A stretch of DNA of 64,000 bases from positions 310,001 to 374,000 of the forward strand of contig NZ_JACIDR010000001.1 in the NCBI RefSeq assembly GCF_014196425.1, given 5' to 3'. The position numbers were made by a program, and so were the translations under genes. Numbering within the stretch: position 1 is the stretch's first letter; the number at the start of each line of letters is the position of its first letter. Under the pieces are notes generated by a model. The model was not told the origin of the DNA. It saw nothing but the letters and a program-made list of their open reading frames with translations, and ran no database searches. This DNA is from Hansschlegelia beijingensis. GTDB taxonomy: Bacteria; Pseudomonadota; Alphaproteobacteria; Rhizobiales; Methylopilaceae. Shown piece by piece: positions 7,967-15,876 of this stretch.

Positions 7967-8971
7967 ATGGCCAGGCTCTCGCTCGCCGAGGCGCGGGATC
8001 TCGTCGCGGCCGCGCTGACCGCCAACGGCGCGTCGCAGCCGAACGCCGCGAGCGTCGCCCGCGCGCTGGTCGGCGCAGAGGCTGACGGGTTGAAGGGCCA
8101 CGGCCTCTCCCGGGTCGCGACCTATGTGGCGCAGCTGCGCGCCGGAAAGGCGCTCGGCGACGTCGCCCCCGTCGCGACCCGACCTCGGCCGGGGGTCCTG
8201 GCGATCGACGCCGCGCATGGCTTCGCCTATCCGGCGCTCGACCTCGCCGTGGACGCGCTGCCGGCGATCGCGCGCGAGCAGGGGATCGCCGCGGCCTCCA
8301 TCAGCCGGTCGCACCATTGCGGCGCTGCCGGACAGCCGGTCGAGGCGCTCGCGGATGCGGGGCTCGTCGCCATGCTGTTCGCCAACACGCCGGCCGCCAT
8401 GGCGCCCTGGGGCGGCCGCACGGCGGTGCTCGGCACCAACCCGATCGCCTTCGCGTGCCCGCTGCCGGGCGAGGCGCCGATCGTGGTCGACCTGTCGCTG
8501 TCGCGCGTCGCCCGCGGCAACATCATGGCCGCCAGGCAGCGCGGCGAGCCCATCCCGGAAGGCTGGGCGCTCGACGCCGAAGGGCGGCCGACGACCGATC
8601 CCGCCGCCGCGCTCAAGGGCACCATGGCGCCGCTCGGCGACGCCAAGGGCGTCGCGCTCGCGCTGATGGTCGAGCTGCTCGCCGCCGGGCTCACGGGCGC
8701 GCTCTACGCGGGCGAGGCCTCCTCCTTCCTCGACGCGGAGGGCGGTCCGCCCGGCACCGGCCAGCTGATCATCGCCTTCGATCCCGCGGCCTTCTCGGCC
8801 GGGGCCCCTGAGCGCTTCGCGGCGCTGGCGCGCGCCATCGACGGCCAGGAGGGCGCGCGGCTGCCCGGCGCCCGCCGGCTCGCCAACCGGGAGCGCGCGG
8901 CCCGGGAGGGGCTCGAGGCGCCCGACGCGCTGATCGCCGAAATCGGATCGCTCGCCGGCCGCAACGGCTGA
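7967..8971 (+). CDS. comC: (R)-sulfolactate dehydrogenase (ComC type)
   Basis: A 334-residue member of the malate/L-lactate (LDH2) dehydrogenase family, which has its own NAD(P) fold. The family active-site block reading SRSHHCGAAG is present near residue 110. In the sulfolactate pathway ComC reduces 3-sulfopyruvate to (R)-sulfolactate, the isomer that SuyAB cleaves. With SlcC it would therefore act as a racemase, making both isomers usable. It follows slcC by 2 bases and is probably co-translated. On its own the family also includes malate and ureidoglycolate dehydrogenases; the neighbours decide the call. Confidence 0.82.
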   Translation: MARLSLAEARDLVAAALTANGASQPNAASVARALVGAEADGLKGHGLSRVATYVAQLRAGKALGDVAPVATRPRPGVLAIDAAHGFAYPALDLAVDALPAIAREQGIAAASISRSHHCGAAGQPVEALADAGLVAMLFANTPAAMAPWGGRTAVLGTNPIAFACPLPGEAPIVVDLSLSRVARGNIMAARQRGEPIPEGWALDAEGRPTTDPAAALKGTMAPLGDAKGVALALMVELLAAGLTGALYAGEASSFLDAEGGPPGTGQLIIAFDPAAFSAGAPERFAALARAIDGQEGARLPGARRLANRERAAREGLEAPDALIAEIGSLAGRNG

Positions 8972-9292
8972 CCCGCTGTCGAGCGATAGATCATCTGGAG
9001 GAGCCGTAAGGGCGCAGCTATCGCCGCATAGGAACTAACGTCCTGCTGCGGCTGCGCAATCTTTCGGATCGGCGGCGGCCGTGTGATAGAAGGCGATCAC
9101 GGATCCGTCACCGGACGATCCGTCGACGCCCCGCCGCAAGCCGGCCGCCGCTCTCGCGGCCTGACTGACACCGCCACGCGAAGATCGCCTCATGCCGCCG
9201 ATCCTGCCCCGCTCTCCGGCGCAAAGCTCCGCCCGCGACGGGCGCGCTGCGGCCGGCGGGCCTGCGCGGGCCGCCTGCGCCGGGGGCATGCG
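8972..9292. other. Intergenic gap between comC and sulP with one large hairpin
   Basis: No credible gene is seen in these 321 bases. The clearest structure is an imperfect three-part stem at 9012-9057. GCGCAG pairs with CTGCGC, inside it CCGCA with TGCGG, and inside that AGGA(A)C with GTCCT around a TAAC loop. The run AATCTTT follows. It could end the sulfolactate transcript or be a structured leader for the SulP gene. Confidence 0.4.
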
Positions 9293-11110
9293 GTGATCCG
9301 GCTCACCTCCGGCTGGTGGCGCCAGGTCAACCGCAACACGGCGCGCGCCGACGCGCTCGCGGGGCTGCTCGGCGCGCTGCTGGTGCTGCCGCAGGGCATC
9401 GCCTTCGCGACCCTGGCCGGACTTCCGCCGCAATACGGCCTCTACAGCGCGGTCGTGCCGACCATCGTGGCCGCCGTCTTCGGCTCGAGCCTGCACGTCG
9501 CCTCCGGCCCCACCAATGCGAACTCGCTCGCGCTGTTCGCGGCGATCAGCCCGCTCGCGGCGGCCGGCAGCCCCGAATATGTCACGCTCGTGCTGGCCGT
9601 CACCGTGATGGTCGGCGTGATCCAGTTCGCGGTCGGCGCGTCGCGGCTCGGCGGCCTCACGGACTTCCTGTCGCCCTCCGTCCTGCTCGGCTTCATGAGC
9701 GGGGCGGCGATGCTGATCGCCTGCTACGCGCTGCCCGACGCCGCCGGCCTCCCGGCCCACGCCGGTCGCGGACCGTTCGCGGCCGTGGCCTCGGTGTTCG
9801 CCGAGTGGCGCATGATCAATCCCGGCGCGGTGGCGGTCGCGCTGGCGACGCTCGCCGTCACCCTCGGCGCCCGCGCGATCTCGCGGCGGCTGCCCTTCAT
9901 GCTGTTCGGCCTCGCGGCGGGGTGGATCGTCTCGGAGGCGCTGACCTTCTGGGGCGGGCCCGAGGCCGTCGAGGTGATCGGCGCGATCCCGACCCCGATC
10001 CCGCCCCTCAGCATGCCGCTGCCGCCGCTCGACAGCCTGCCGCATCTGGTGCCGATCGCCGGGGCGCTGGCGGTGATCGCGCTCGGCCAGTCGGTGTCGA
10101 TCGCGAAGGCGGTCGCGGCGCGCTCCGGACAGCGGATCGACGTCAACCGTGAGTTCATCGGGCAGGGCCTGTCCAACATCGCGGGCGGCTTCTTCTCGTC
10201 CTATCTCTCCTGCGGCTCGCTCAACCGGTCGCTGCCGAACCTCGAGGCGGGCGCGCGGACGCCGCTCGCGGCCGTCATGTCGGCGGGCTTTCTGGTCGTC
10301 ATGGTGGCGGTCGCCGCGCCGATCCTGCGGGACATCCCCACCGCGGCGATCGCGGCGCTGCTGCTCTACACGGCCTGGAGCCTGCTCGATCTCGGCCGCT
10401 TCGCCGAGACCGCGAAGCTCAGCCGGATCGAGTTCGCGGTCGCGGCGACGACCTTCGTGGCGATGCTGTTCCTGCCGTTCCACGTCGCGATCCTGATCGG
10501 CGTCGCGTTCTCGCTGGTCGCCTATCTGCACCGGACGTCGCACCCCAACATCCTCGCGCTCGCGCCGGACCGCGACACCGAGGTCGGCCGCTTCACGCCG
10601 CTGTCCCACCTCCCGCAGGCGCGGGAATGCCCGCAGCTCAAGCTGCTGCGCATCGAAGGCGCGGCCTATTTCGGCGCCGCCCCCTATGTGGGCGATCGCC
10701 TGCACGACCTCCGGACCCAGTCGCCCACGCAGAAGCACCTGCTGGTCATGGCGCGCAGCATGAACTTCATCGACCTCGCCGGCGCGGAACTCTGGGAGAC
10801 CGAACTCAAGCGGCGCAGGCTGGTGGGCGGCGACCTTTACTTCCATCGGCCCCGGCAGGCCGTTCTGGACCTCTGGCGCAAGACCGGTTTTCTGAAGCGG
10901 CTCGGGGAGGACCACATATTCCACTCGAAGGCGGACGCGATCGGCGCGATCTTCCGCAAGATGGATCCGAAGATCTGCGCGGCCTGCCAGGCGCGGATCT
11001 TCAGGGAATGCGGCGAAGGCTCGGCGACCTCGTTCTTCGACGCCAAGGCCGCCGGCAGCTACCGGGACGACGAGGCGGCGCTCGAGACCGCCACGCCCCC
11101 GACCCGCTGA
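9293..11110 (+). CDS. SulP family inorganic anion transporter with STAS domain
   Basis: A 605-residue SulP/SLC26 permease. The membrane part (about 15-430) carries the usual early segment LPQGIAFATLAGLPPQYGLY. A STAS domain occupies roughly 445-545. The GTG at 9293 is chosen because it places the first membrane helix near the N-terminus; longer in-frame starts add arginine-rich sequence unlike the family. After STAS there is a cysteine cluster CX2CX7C (C562, C565, C573), also found in the second SulP at 33.2 kb. Family members move sulfate, sulfite-like anions, bicarbonate or carboxylates. Next to a sulfite-releasing pathway, sulfate or sulfite transport is likely, but the direction cannot be told. 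Confidence 0.85.
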   Translation: MIRLTSGWWRQVNRNTARADALAGLLGALLVLPQGIAFATLAGLPPQYGLYSAVVPTIVAAVFGSSLHVASGPTNANSLALFAAISPLAAAGSPEYVTLVLAVTVMVGVIQFAVGASRLGGLTDFLSPSVLLGFMSGAAMLIACYALPDAAGLPAHAGRGPFAAVASVFAEWRMINPGAVAVALATLAVTLGARAISRRLPFMLFGLAAGWIVSEALTFWGGPEAVEVIGAIPTPIPPLSMPLPPLDSLPHLVPIAGALAVIALGQSVSIAKAVAARSGQRIDVNREFIGQGLSNIAGGFFSSYLSCGSLNRSLPNLEAGARTPLAAVMSAGFLVVMVAVAAPILRDIPTAAIAALLLYTAWSLLDLGRFAETAKLSRIEFAVAATTFVAMLFLPFHVAILIGVAFSLVAYLHRTSHPNILALAPDRDTEVGRFTPLSHLPQARECPQLKLLRIEGAAYFGAAPYVGDRLHDLRTQSPTQKHLLVMARSMNFIDLAGAELWETELKRRRLVGGDLYFHRPRQAVLDLWRKTGFLKRLGEDHIFHSKADAIGAIFRKMDPKICAACQARIFRECGEGSATSFFDAKAAGSYRDDEAALETATPPTR

Positions 11111-11680
11111 AAGGCGCTCTTTCCCCACGCTGCGCGCGAGGAGGGAGAAGAGGCGTCGCGCGGCGGCGAAGGGCGCTCTTTCCCTCCCTCGCAGAGGGGA
11201 GGGTGGACGGCGAAGCCGGCCGGGTGGGGTGGTTTCAGGACTGAGCTCTACGCCCGAGGCCCCACCCGACCCTTCGCTGCGCGAAGGGTCACCCTCCCCA
11301 CGCTGCGCGTGAGGAGGGAGAAGAGGCGGCGCGGCTTGGCGAAGGGCGCCCTTTCCCTCCCTCGCAGAGGGGAGGGTGGACGGGCGAAGCCCGGGGGGGG
11401 TCTCAGGACGGAGCTCTACGCCGAAGACCCCACCCGACCTCGGCCTGTCGGCCGAGGCCACCCTCCCCACGGCTCACGCCGTGAGGAGGGAGAAGAGGCG
11501 GCGCGGCTCGGCGAAGGGCGCTCTTTCCCTCCCTCGCGAGACGCGGAGGGTGGACGGCGAAGCCCGGCCGGGTGGGGTGGTCTCAGGACGGAGCTCTACG
11601 CCCGAAGACCCCACCCGACCTCGGCCTGTCGGCCGAGGCCACCCTCCCCACGGCTTCGCCGCGAGGAGGGAGAAGAAGAG
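11111..11680. repeat. Tandem palindromic intergenic repeat, three units of about 175 bases
   Basis: Three tandem copies of a GC-rich unit occupy 11147-11319, 11320-11491 and 11492-11671. A deleted partial copy lies at 11111-11146. Each unit holds CCCTCCCTCGC...GAGGG, a GGTGGGGT...ACCCCACC palindrome around GAGCTCTACGCC, and CCTTCGCTGCGCGAAGG- or CCTCGGCC-type palindromes. The copies differ by small changes. Open frames across this block are repeats read as protein and have no family match. Confidence 0.75.
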
Positions 11681-11742
11681 GTCCGCGAAGGCGCGCGTGG
11701 AGGAGCCGGCGGCGGAGGAACCTGCTCCCTGGGCGGGGGCGC

Positions 11743-11773
11743 AAAAAAAGGCCGGCGGGGATCGCGCCGGCCT
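11743..11773 (-). terminator. Intrinsic terminator of the amidohydrolase gene
   Basis: Read on the minus strand, the hairpin AGGCCGGCG...CGCCGGCCT (11749-11773) is followed by a run of seven T (11743-11749). It lies 24 bases past the stop of the minus-strand amidohydrolase gene, as expected for a rho-independent terminator. Confidence 0.8.
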
Positions 11774-11796
11774 TTGGCTGCAGAGGGAGAAAGCGG

Positions 11797-12699
11797 TCAG
11801 GCCGCCTTCTTGCTCGCCTTGCCGGCGAGACCGAGGCCGAGCAGCCGGTCGGCGTTCTTCCAGGTGGCCTTCTCCCAGGCTTCGGGGGACAGGCCGAGCT
11901 GGCGGAAGTCCTCGACGCCCTGCTTCATCGGCCGGAACGGATAGGAGCTGCCGAACAGGAACTGGTCCGCCATGAAGTGGTTGGCGGCCTCGACGTAGAG
12001 ATTGCCGCCCGGGCAGAAGGTGTACATGTCCGGCGAAACGAAGACGTTCTCGTTGCGGAACGCGACGGTCACGATCTCCCGGACGTTCGGGTAGAAGCCG
12101 TGGCAGCAGACGATCGGCAGCTTCGGGAAGGTCTTGGCGACGTTGTCGACCGCGTAGGGGTCGTTGAGGCGCAGGTCGGGCGTGGTGGGGCCGGACATCA
12201 CGAAGGCCGGGACGCCGAGCTGCTCGCAGACCTCGTAAAGCGGCATCAGCCGGTAGTCGTCGGCGCGCAGCGGGGTGGCGTAGAAGCCGGCGTCGAGGTT
12301 GAGTCCCTTCATGCCGAGCTTCTTGATCGCGCGGGTCGCCTCCGCGACGGCCGCCTCGCGGCCGAGCTCGATCGGATCGACGGAGGCGATCGGCACCAGG
12401 CGCTTGCGGTTCGCGGCCGCGACGGCGGCCAGATCGTCGTTCGAGACGCGCACGCCCGGCACGCTGCGGGCGACCATCACGGCGACGCTGATGCCGGCGT
12501 CGTCCATCTCGGAGACCACGCCGTCGGCGTCCTTGGCGCGGGTGAAGTGTTCGATGTCGCGGCCGCCGACGCGCTTGTTGAGCCACTTCACGACTTCGAA
12601 CTGCGGCGTATCCGGCTGCGCGCCGAAGAAGGCGTGAAGAAACGCCGGCCGGCTTCGCATGTCGACCACGGGCGTATTCGTCGGATAGGCCTCGGACAT
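11797..12699 (-). CDS. Amidohydrolase-family metal-dependent hydrolase (COG2159 type)
   Basis: A 300-residue TIM-barrel hydrolase or decarboxylase of the amidohydrolase-2 family. It begins with VVDMRSRP, where the usual first metal-binding motif DxHxH is replaced, so the metal site is not typical. Later stretches IVCCHGFYPNV and DQFLFGSSYPF match the family's middle histidine and its closing D/GSDYP block. Members decarboxylate or hydrolyse small aromatic or carboxylic acids. It stands alone on the minus strand with its own terminator and no clear link to the sulfur genes. The altered first motif means activity should not be assumed. Confidence 0.7.
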   Translation of the reverse strand: MSEAYPTNTPVVDMRSRPAFLHAFFGAQPDTPQFEVVKWLNKRVGGRDIEHFTRAKDADGVVSEMDDAGISVAVMVARSVPGVRVSNDDLAAVAAANRKRLVPIASVDPIELGREAAVAEATRAIKKLGMKGLNLDAGFYATPLRADDYRLMPLYEVCEQLGVPAFVMSGPTTPDLRLNDPYAVDNVAKTFPKLPIVCCHGFYPNVREIVTVAFRNENVFVSPDMYTFCPGGNLYVEAANHFMADQFLFGSSYPFRPMKQGVEDFRQLGLSPEAWEKATWKNADRLLGLGLAGKASKKAA

Positions 12700-13046
12700 G
12701 TGTTTCGCTCCTGAGGGGTGTTCTTGCTTGTTGTGCGCGACGGCGCCGACGCGTGGCCGCCGATCATCCGGCGACCGTCGGAACGACCATGTTCGGGAAC
12801 GCTCAGCCGGTTACGCCCCGCCACTATCCGCGCGCGCAGAGCCTCAAGGCCATTCGATTTTCTGCATCGTTTCATAGAAGCCGGTTATTCCGCCCGAGGA
12901 GCGGCCGGACCCGGAGCGGCGTTGAAAGCGGATATCCCGGTCAATGAATTGATAGACGCAAACGAATTTACAGGCGGAATCTGGGGCTCCACCGTGAACT
13001 TTGCGCCGGCGTCAAAGAACCGGCCGTCAGGTCATGGGAGAGAACA
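12700..13046. other. Intergenic region between divergent genes
   Basis: This 347-base gap lies between the amidohydrolase (-) and the unknown gene at 13047 (+) and must carry both promoters. It is less GC-rich near 12930-12970, where an inverted repeat TCAATGAATTGA (12941-12952) occurs. No coding frame with family features was seen. Confidence 0.5.
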
Positions 13047-13802
13047 TTGAGCCCATTCGAATGGAGGTCCGTCGGCGACCACGATCCGAAGCGGCTGGCG
13101 GAGGCCCGCAACCAGCTTCTCAGCGCGACGCAGTGGCTGGCGCGGATCGAGCGGAGCTACGCCGCGCCCCACGACCCCGAGGTGAGCCTGCGCTGGCTGG
13201 ACGACCGCAACGTCATCTCGACGCATGATCTCGGTTCCGAGCTCAGCCTCGTGCTCAACGTCGACGACCTGAGGATGCAGTTCAACGAGGCCGGGAACCC
13301 GTCCGATCACGAGATCGACGTCGAGGAGAGGTCGCCGGCGCATATCGAGGCCTGGCTGCTCATCGAGCTGCTGCACCGCGGCGTCGACCGCGAGCGGTTC
13401 TCGAAGGACCTGCCCTATGACAGCGTGGGGCTGCTGAACGGCGACGGCGTCGAGTTCTCGCCCGGCGAATACGAGCCCGAGCTGCGGGCGCTCGACGCCT
13501 GGATGCGCAACGCGGCGCAGGCGATCAAGGCCGCCGCGTCCGCGCCCGGCGGGCAGGACGACGTGTTGCGGGTGTCGCCGCGCGACCTGCGGGTCCAGGC
13601 GGCGGCCGGCGGGCGGGTGCTCGGCTTCTCGCCCGGCGACGAGATGATCCCGGAGCCGTTCTTCTTCGTGGCTGAGGCCGGCCGAGCCGACGGGGCGGCG
13701 GAGCCGATCGCCGTCCTTCGCGCCTCGGAGATCCGTGATTCCGACGCGCCCGAAAGGGTGGTCGCCTTCCTCCGGTCCGGCGGCCAGCCGACGACGCACT
13801 GA
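13047..13802 (+). CDS. Hypothetical protein
   Basis: A 251-residue soluble protein without a recognised family. The start is TTG at 13047, preferred because GGGAG lies just upstream and the preceding sequence has no good ATG. No signal peptide or membrane segment is visible. The protein is acidic overall, with a helix-rich N-terminal part. Codon usage and high GC match the neighbours, and the frame is the only long one here not shadowed by a better gene, so it is likely real. It ends 36 bases before the convergent LysR gene; no operon partner gives a clue to its role. Confidence 0.6.
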   Translation: MSPFEWRSVGDHDPKRLAEARNQLLSATQWLARIERSYAAPHDPEVSLRWLDDRNVISTHDLGSELSLVLNVDDLRMQFNEAGNPSDHEIDVEERSPAHIEAWLLIELLHRGVDRERFSKDLPYDSVGLLNGDGVEFSPGEYEPELRALDAWMRNAAQAIKAAASAPGGQDDVLRVSPRDLRVQAAAGGRVLGFSPGDEMIPEPFFFVAEAGRADGAAEPIAVLRASEIRDSDAPERVVAFLRSGGQPTTH

Positions 13803-13838
13803 GCGTCGTCGGTGCCTATCGGGGCCGCGCCGGCGCCT

Positions 13839-14867
13839 TCAGGCCGGCAGGGGGACTGCGTTTCTCGCGCTCTCGCGGCTCGTCTCGCTCGACAGCGGGG
13901 CGAGCGAGGCGTTTTCGGGGGTGATCTCCGCAAGGCGGGCGTCGAGGCCGCCCTGCTTGTTCAGCTTCTTGACCGCGCTCACCAGCGTCGCCGCCATCGG
14001 CGTCATGATCTCGCCCTCGGCCCAGAACAGGCAGACGTCCTGGCTCACCACCGGGTCGACCAGACGCAGCGCCCTGGTGCCGCGATGCAGGCCCGGCATG
14101 TGGGTGAAGTGCGAGGGGATGATGGTGCAAAGGCCCGCGAACTGGACCTGGAACATGAGGTGCAGGATCGACTCGGACTCCACCTTCGCCTCGGGCGCGG
14201 CGCCGACCTTCTCGAAGACGCGGTCGACGAAGCGCCGCTCGTGCATGCCTTCCCGCAACATCGCGAGCGGCAGTTCGGCCGCCTCGCTCCAGCTGATCTC
14301 GTCACGGCCCCGGAACTCGGCGACGTCCGGCACCAGCAGGCTGAGGTTCTCCTTGTAGATCTTCAGCGTGTTGCGGCGCCCGAGCTCGGCCTGGTCGAAA
14401 TAGGTGAGGGCGACGTCGAGGGTGAAGTTGTTGAGCCCGGTCTTCATCGCGTCGTTGCCGAGAAACTGAACGTCCATCGCGACGTTCGGGTGCTGCTCGC
14501 GCACCATCTGCAGCAGGACCGGCAGAATGGGCGACATCGACGGCATCGCGCCCATGCGCAGCCGGCCGTGCAGGTTCTTCTGCATGGCCGCGACCTCGTC
14601 CCTCATCGCCTCGCAGTTCGCGATGACGTTGCGCGCCCACTTCGCGACGCGGTCGCCTTCCGGGGTCAGCCCGCAGAAGCGCTGTCCGCGGCCGCGCAGG
14701 AAGATCGGCACGCCGATCTCGAGTTCGAGCTGCTTGATGCCGCAAGACAGGCTCGGCTGAGTGACGTTGCACTTCTGCGCTGCCCGGCCGAAGTGCCCCT
14801 CCTCCACCACCGCCGTCAAGTACTTGAACTGACGAAGAAACATGGCGTGCTCCATCCCAACAGTCAC
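13839..14867 (-). CDS. LysR-family transcriptional regulator
   Basis: A 342-residue LysR regulator. The helix-turn-helix is at about residues 12-65 (reading FKYLTAVVEEGHFGRAAQKC and TQPSLSCGIKQLE), followed by the effector-binding domain. An internal ATG at 14843 could be the true start, making it eight residues shorter. It is transcribed away from the TauE/SafE exporter gene, with 211 bases between them that hold a T-N11-A palindrome. LysR proteins usually control the divergent gene, so control of sulfite or sulfonate export is the simplest reading. Its effector is unknown; sulfite, sulfate or a C1 acid are possible. Confidence 0.85.
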   Translation of the reverse strand: MTVGMEHAMFLRQFKYLTAVVEEGHFGRAAQKCNVTQPSLSCGIKQLELEIGVPIFLRGRGQRFCGLTPEGDRVAKWARNVIANCEAMRDEVAAMQKNLHGRLRMGAMPSMSPILPVLLQMVREQHPNVAMDVQFLGNDAMKTGLNNFTLDVALTYFDQAELGRRNTLKIYKENLSLLVPDVAEFRGRDEISWSEAAELPLAMLREGMHERRFVDRVFEKVGAAPEAKVESESILHLMFQVQFAGLCTIIPSHFTHMPGLHRGTRALRLVDPVVSQDVCLFWAEGEIMTPMAATLVSAVKKLNKQGGLDARLAEITPENASLAPLSSETSRESARNAVPLPA

Positions 14868-14959
14868 CGGACGAAGATGTCTCGACGTCCGTTCGGCCGT
14901 TACCGGCTCTTTGGAATTAGTGTAGTTGAACCCGCGCAGTTCGCAATCCGATTGAGCGC

Positions 14960-14972
14960 TTCAATTATTGAA
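14960..14972. promoter_or_regulatory. LysR-box-like palindrome
   Basis: The 13-base perfect palindrome TTCAATTATTGAA has the T-N11-A form of LysR operators. It lies in an AT-rich patch between the divergent LysR gene and the tauE-like gene, 93 bases from the LysR ATG, so it is a good candidate binding site for that regulator. Confidence 0.5.
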
Positions 14973-15078
14973 AGTAGCGATCAAATCGTTTTGAGACGCA
15001 GGGAGTCTCGGTTTCGCGCTGCGGTTGTTTTCTCGCGATTAAGTCAAGAGCCCTGCCTCATCACAGCGAGACAGCCCG

Positions 15079-15834
15079 ATGGATGAGCTTGCACTGGCTG
15101 TGGGCGTCATCGGCCTGACCGCCGGCGTGATGATCGGCTGCGTCGGGGTGGGCGGCGTGATCGTGGTGCCGGCGCTGGTCTACGGCCTCGGACTGAGGAT
15201 CCAGGACGCCATCGCCTCCGCGATGATGGGCTACATCCTGACCGGTCTGATCGGCACCATGGTCTACGCCCGGGCCGGGTCGATCCGCTGGTCGCTCGCC
15301 GGGTGGATCGCCGTCGGGGCGGCTCCGGGCGCTCTCGCGGGCGCCTGGGCCAGCAATGGGGTCGATCCGCGGCTGCTCGAGCTGCTGGTCGGCGCGTTGG
15401 CGCTGTGGTCGGGGGCGAACAGCCTGTTCGGCGGGGGAGGCCATGCCGAACGGGACCGCCCGCTGCGGCCGCTCGAACTCGCCGCCGTGGGCGCGCTGAC
15501 CGGGGTTCTGTCGGCGATGACCGGCACCGGAGGCCCTCTGGTGCTGGTGCCGCTCCTGATCTGGCTGCGGCTGCCGCCGCTCGCCGCCGTCGGTTTGAGC
15601 CAGGCCGCGCAGATCCCGATCGCCGCGCTCGCGACCGTCGGGAACTTCGCCTATGGCGATCCCGACGTCAGCATCGGGCTCGTGCTGGGGCTCAGCCTCG
15701 CGGCCGGGACCTGGGGCGGCGCGAAGCTCGCCCATGCGCTCTCGCGCGAGGCGCTCGGGCGGGTGGCTTCGACCCTTCTGGTGGTGGTGGGCGTGCTGAT
15801 CCTGACACGGCTCGGCCTCAGGCAGTTCGCCTGA
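15079..15834 (+). CDS. Sulfite exporter TauE/SafE family membrane protein
   Basis: A 251-residue integral membrane protein with about seven to eight hydrophobic helices in two similar halves, as in TauE/SafE. The repeated glycine-rich motifs are visible near VGVGGVIVVPALV (about residue 23) and MTGTGGPLVLVP (about residue 148). Family members export sulfite, sulfoacetate or other small sulfur anions. It diverges from a LysR gene and converges on msmD (42 bases between stops). Its placement beside methanesulfonate monooxygenase, which releases sulfite in the cytoplasm, supports a sulfite export role. Confidence 0.82.
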   Translation: MDELALAVGVIGLTAGVMIGCVGVGGVIVVPALVYGLGLRIQDAIASAMMGYILTGLIGTMVYARAGSIRWSLAGWIAVGAAPGALAGAWASNGVDPRLLELLVGALALWSGANSLFGGGGHAERDRPLRPLELAAVGALTGVLSAMTGTGGPLVLVPLLIWLRLPPLAAVGLSQAAQIPIAALATVGNFAYGDPDVSIGLVLGLSLAAGTWGGAKLAHALSREALGRVASTLLVVVGVLILTRLGLRQFA

Positions 15835-15876
15835 GGCCGCTTCAGCCGTCGCGATGGGAGGGGCGTCCCCCGTCGC

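Noticed and set aside
11111-11680. CRISPR array
   Set aside because: Units are about 175 bases long and nearly identical throughout, without short repeats and variable spacers, and no cas genes are present.
11309-11975. Plus-strand frames across the tandem repeat block
   Set aside because: They read the repeat units as protein (repeated arginine- and proline-rich text) and overlap the amidohydrolase terminator and gene.
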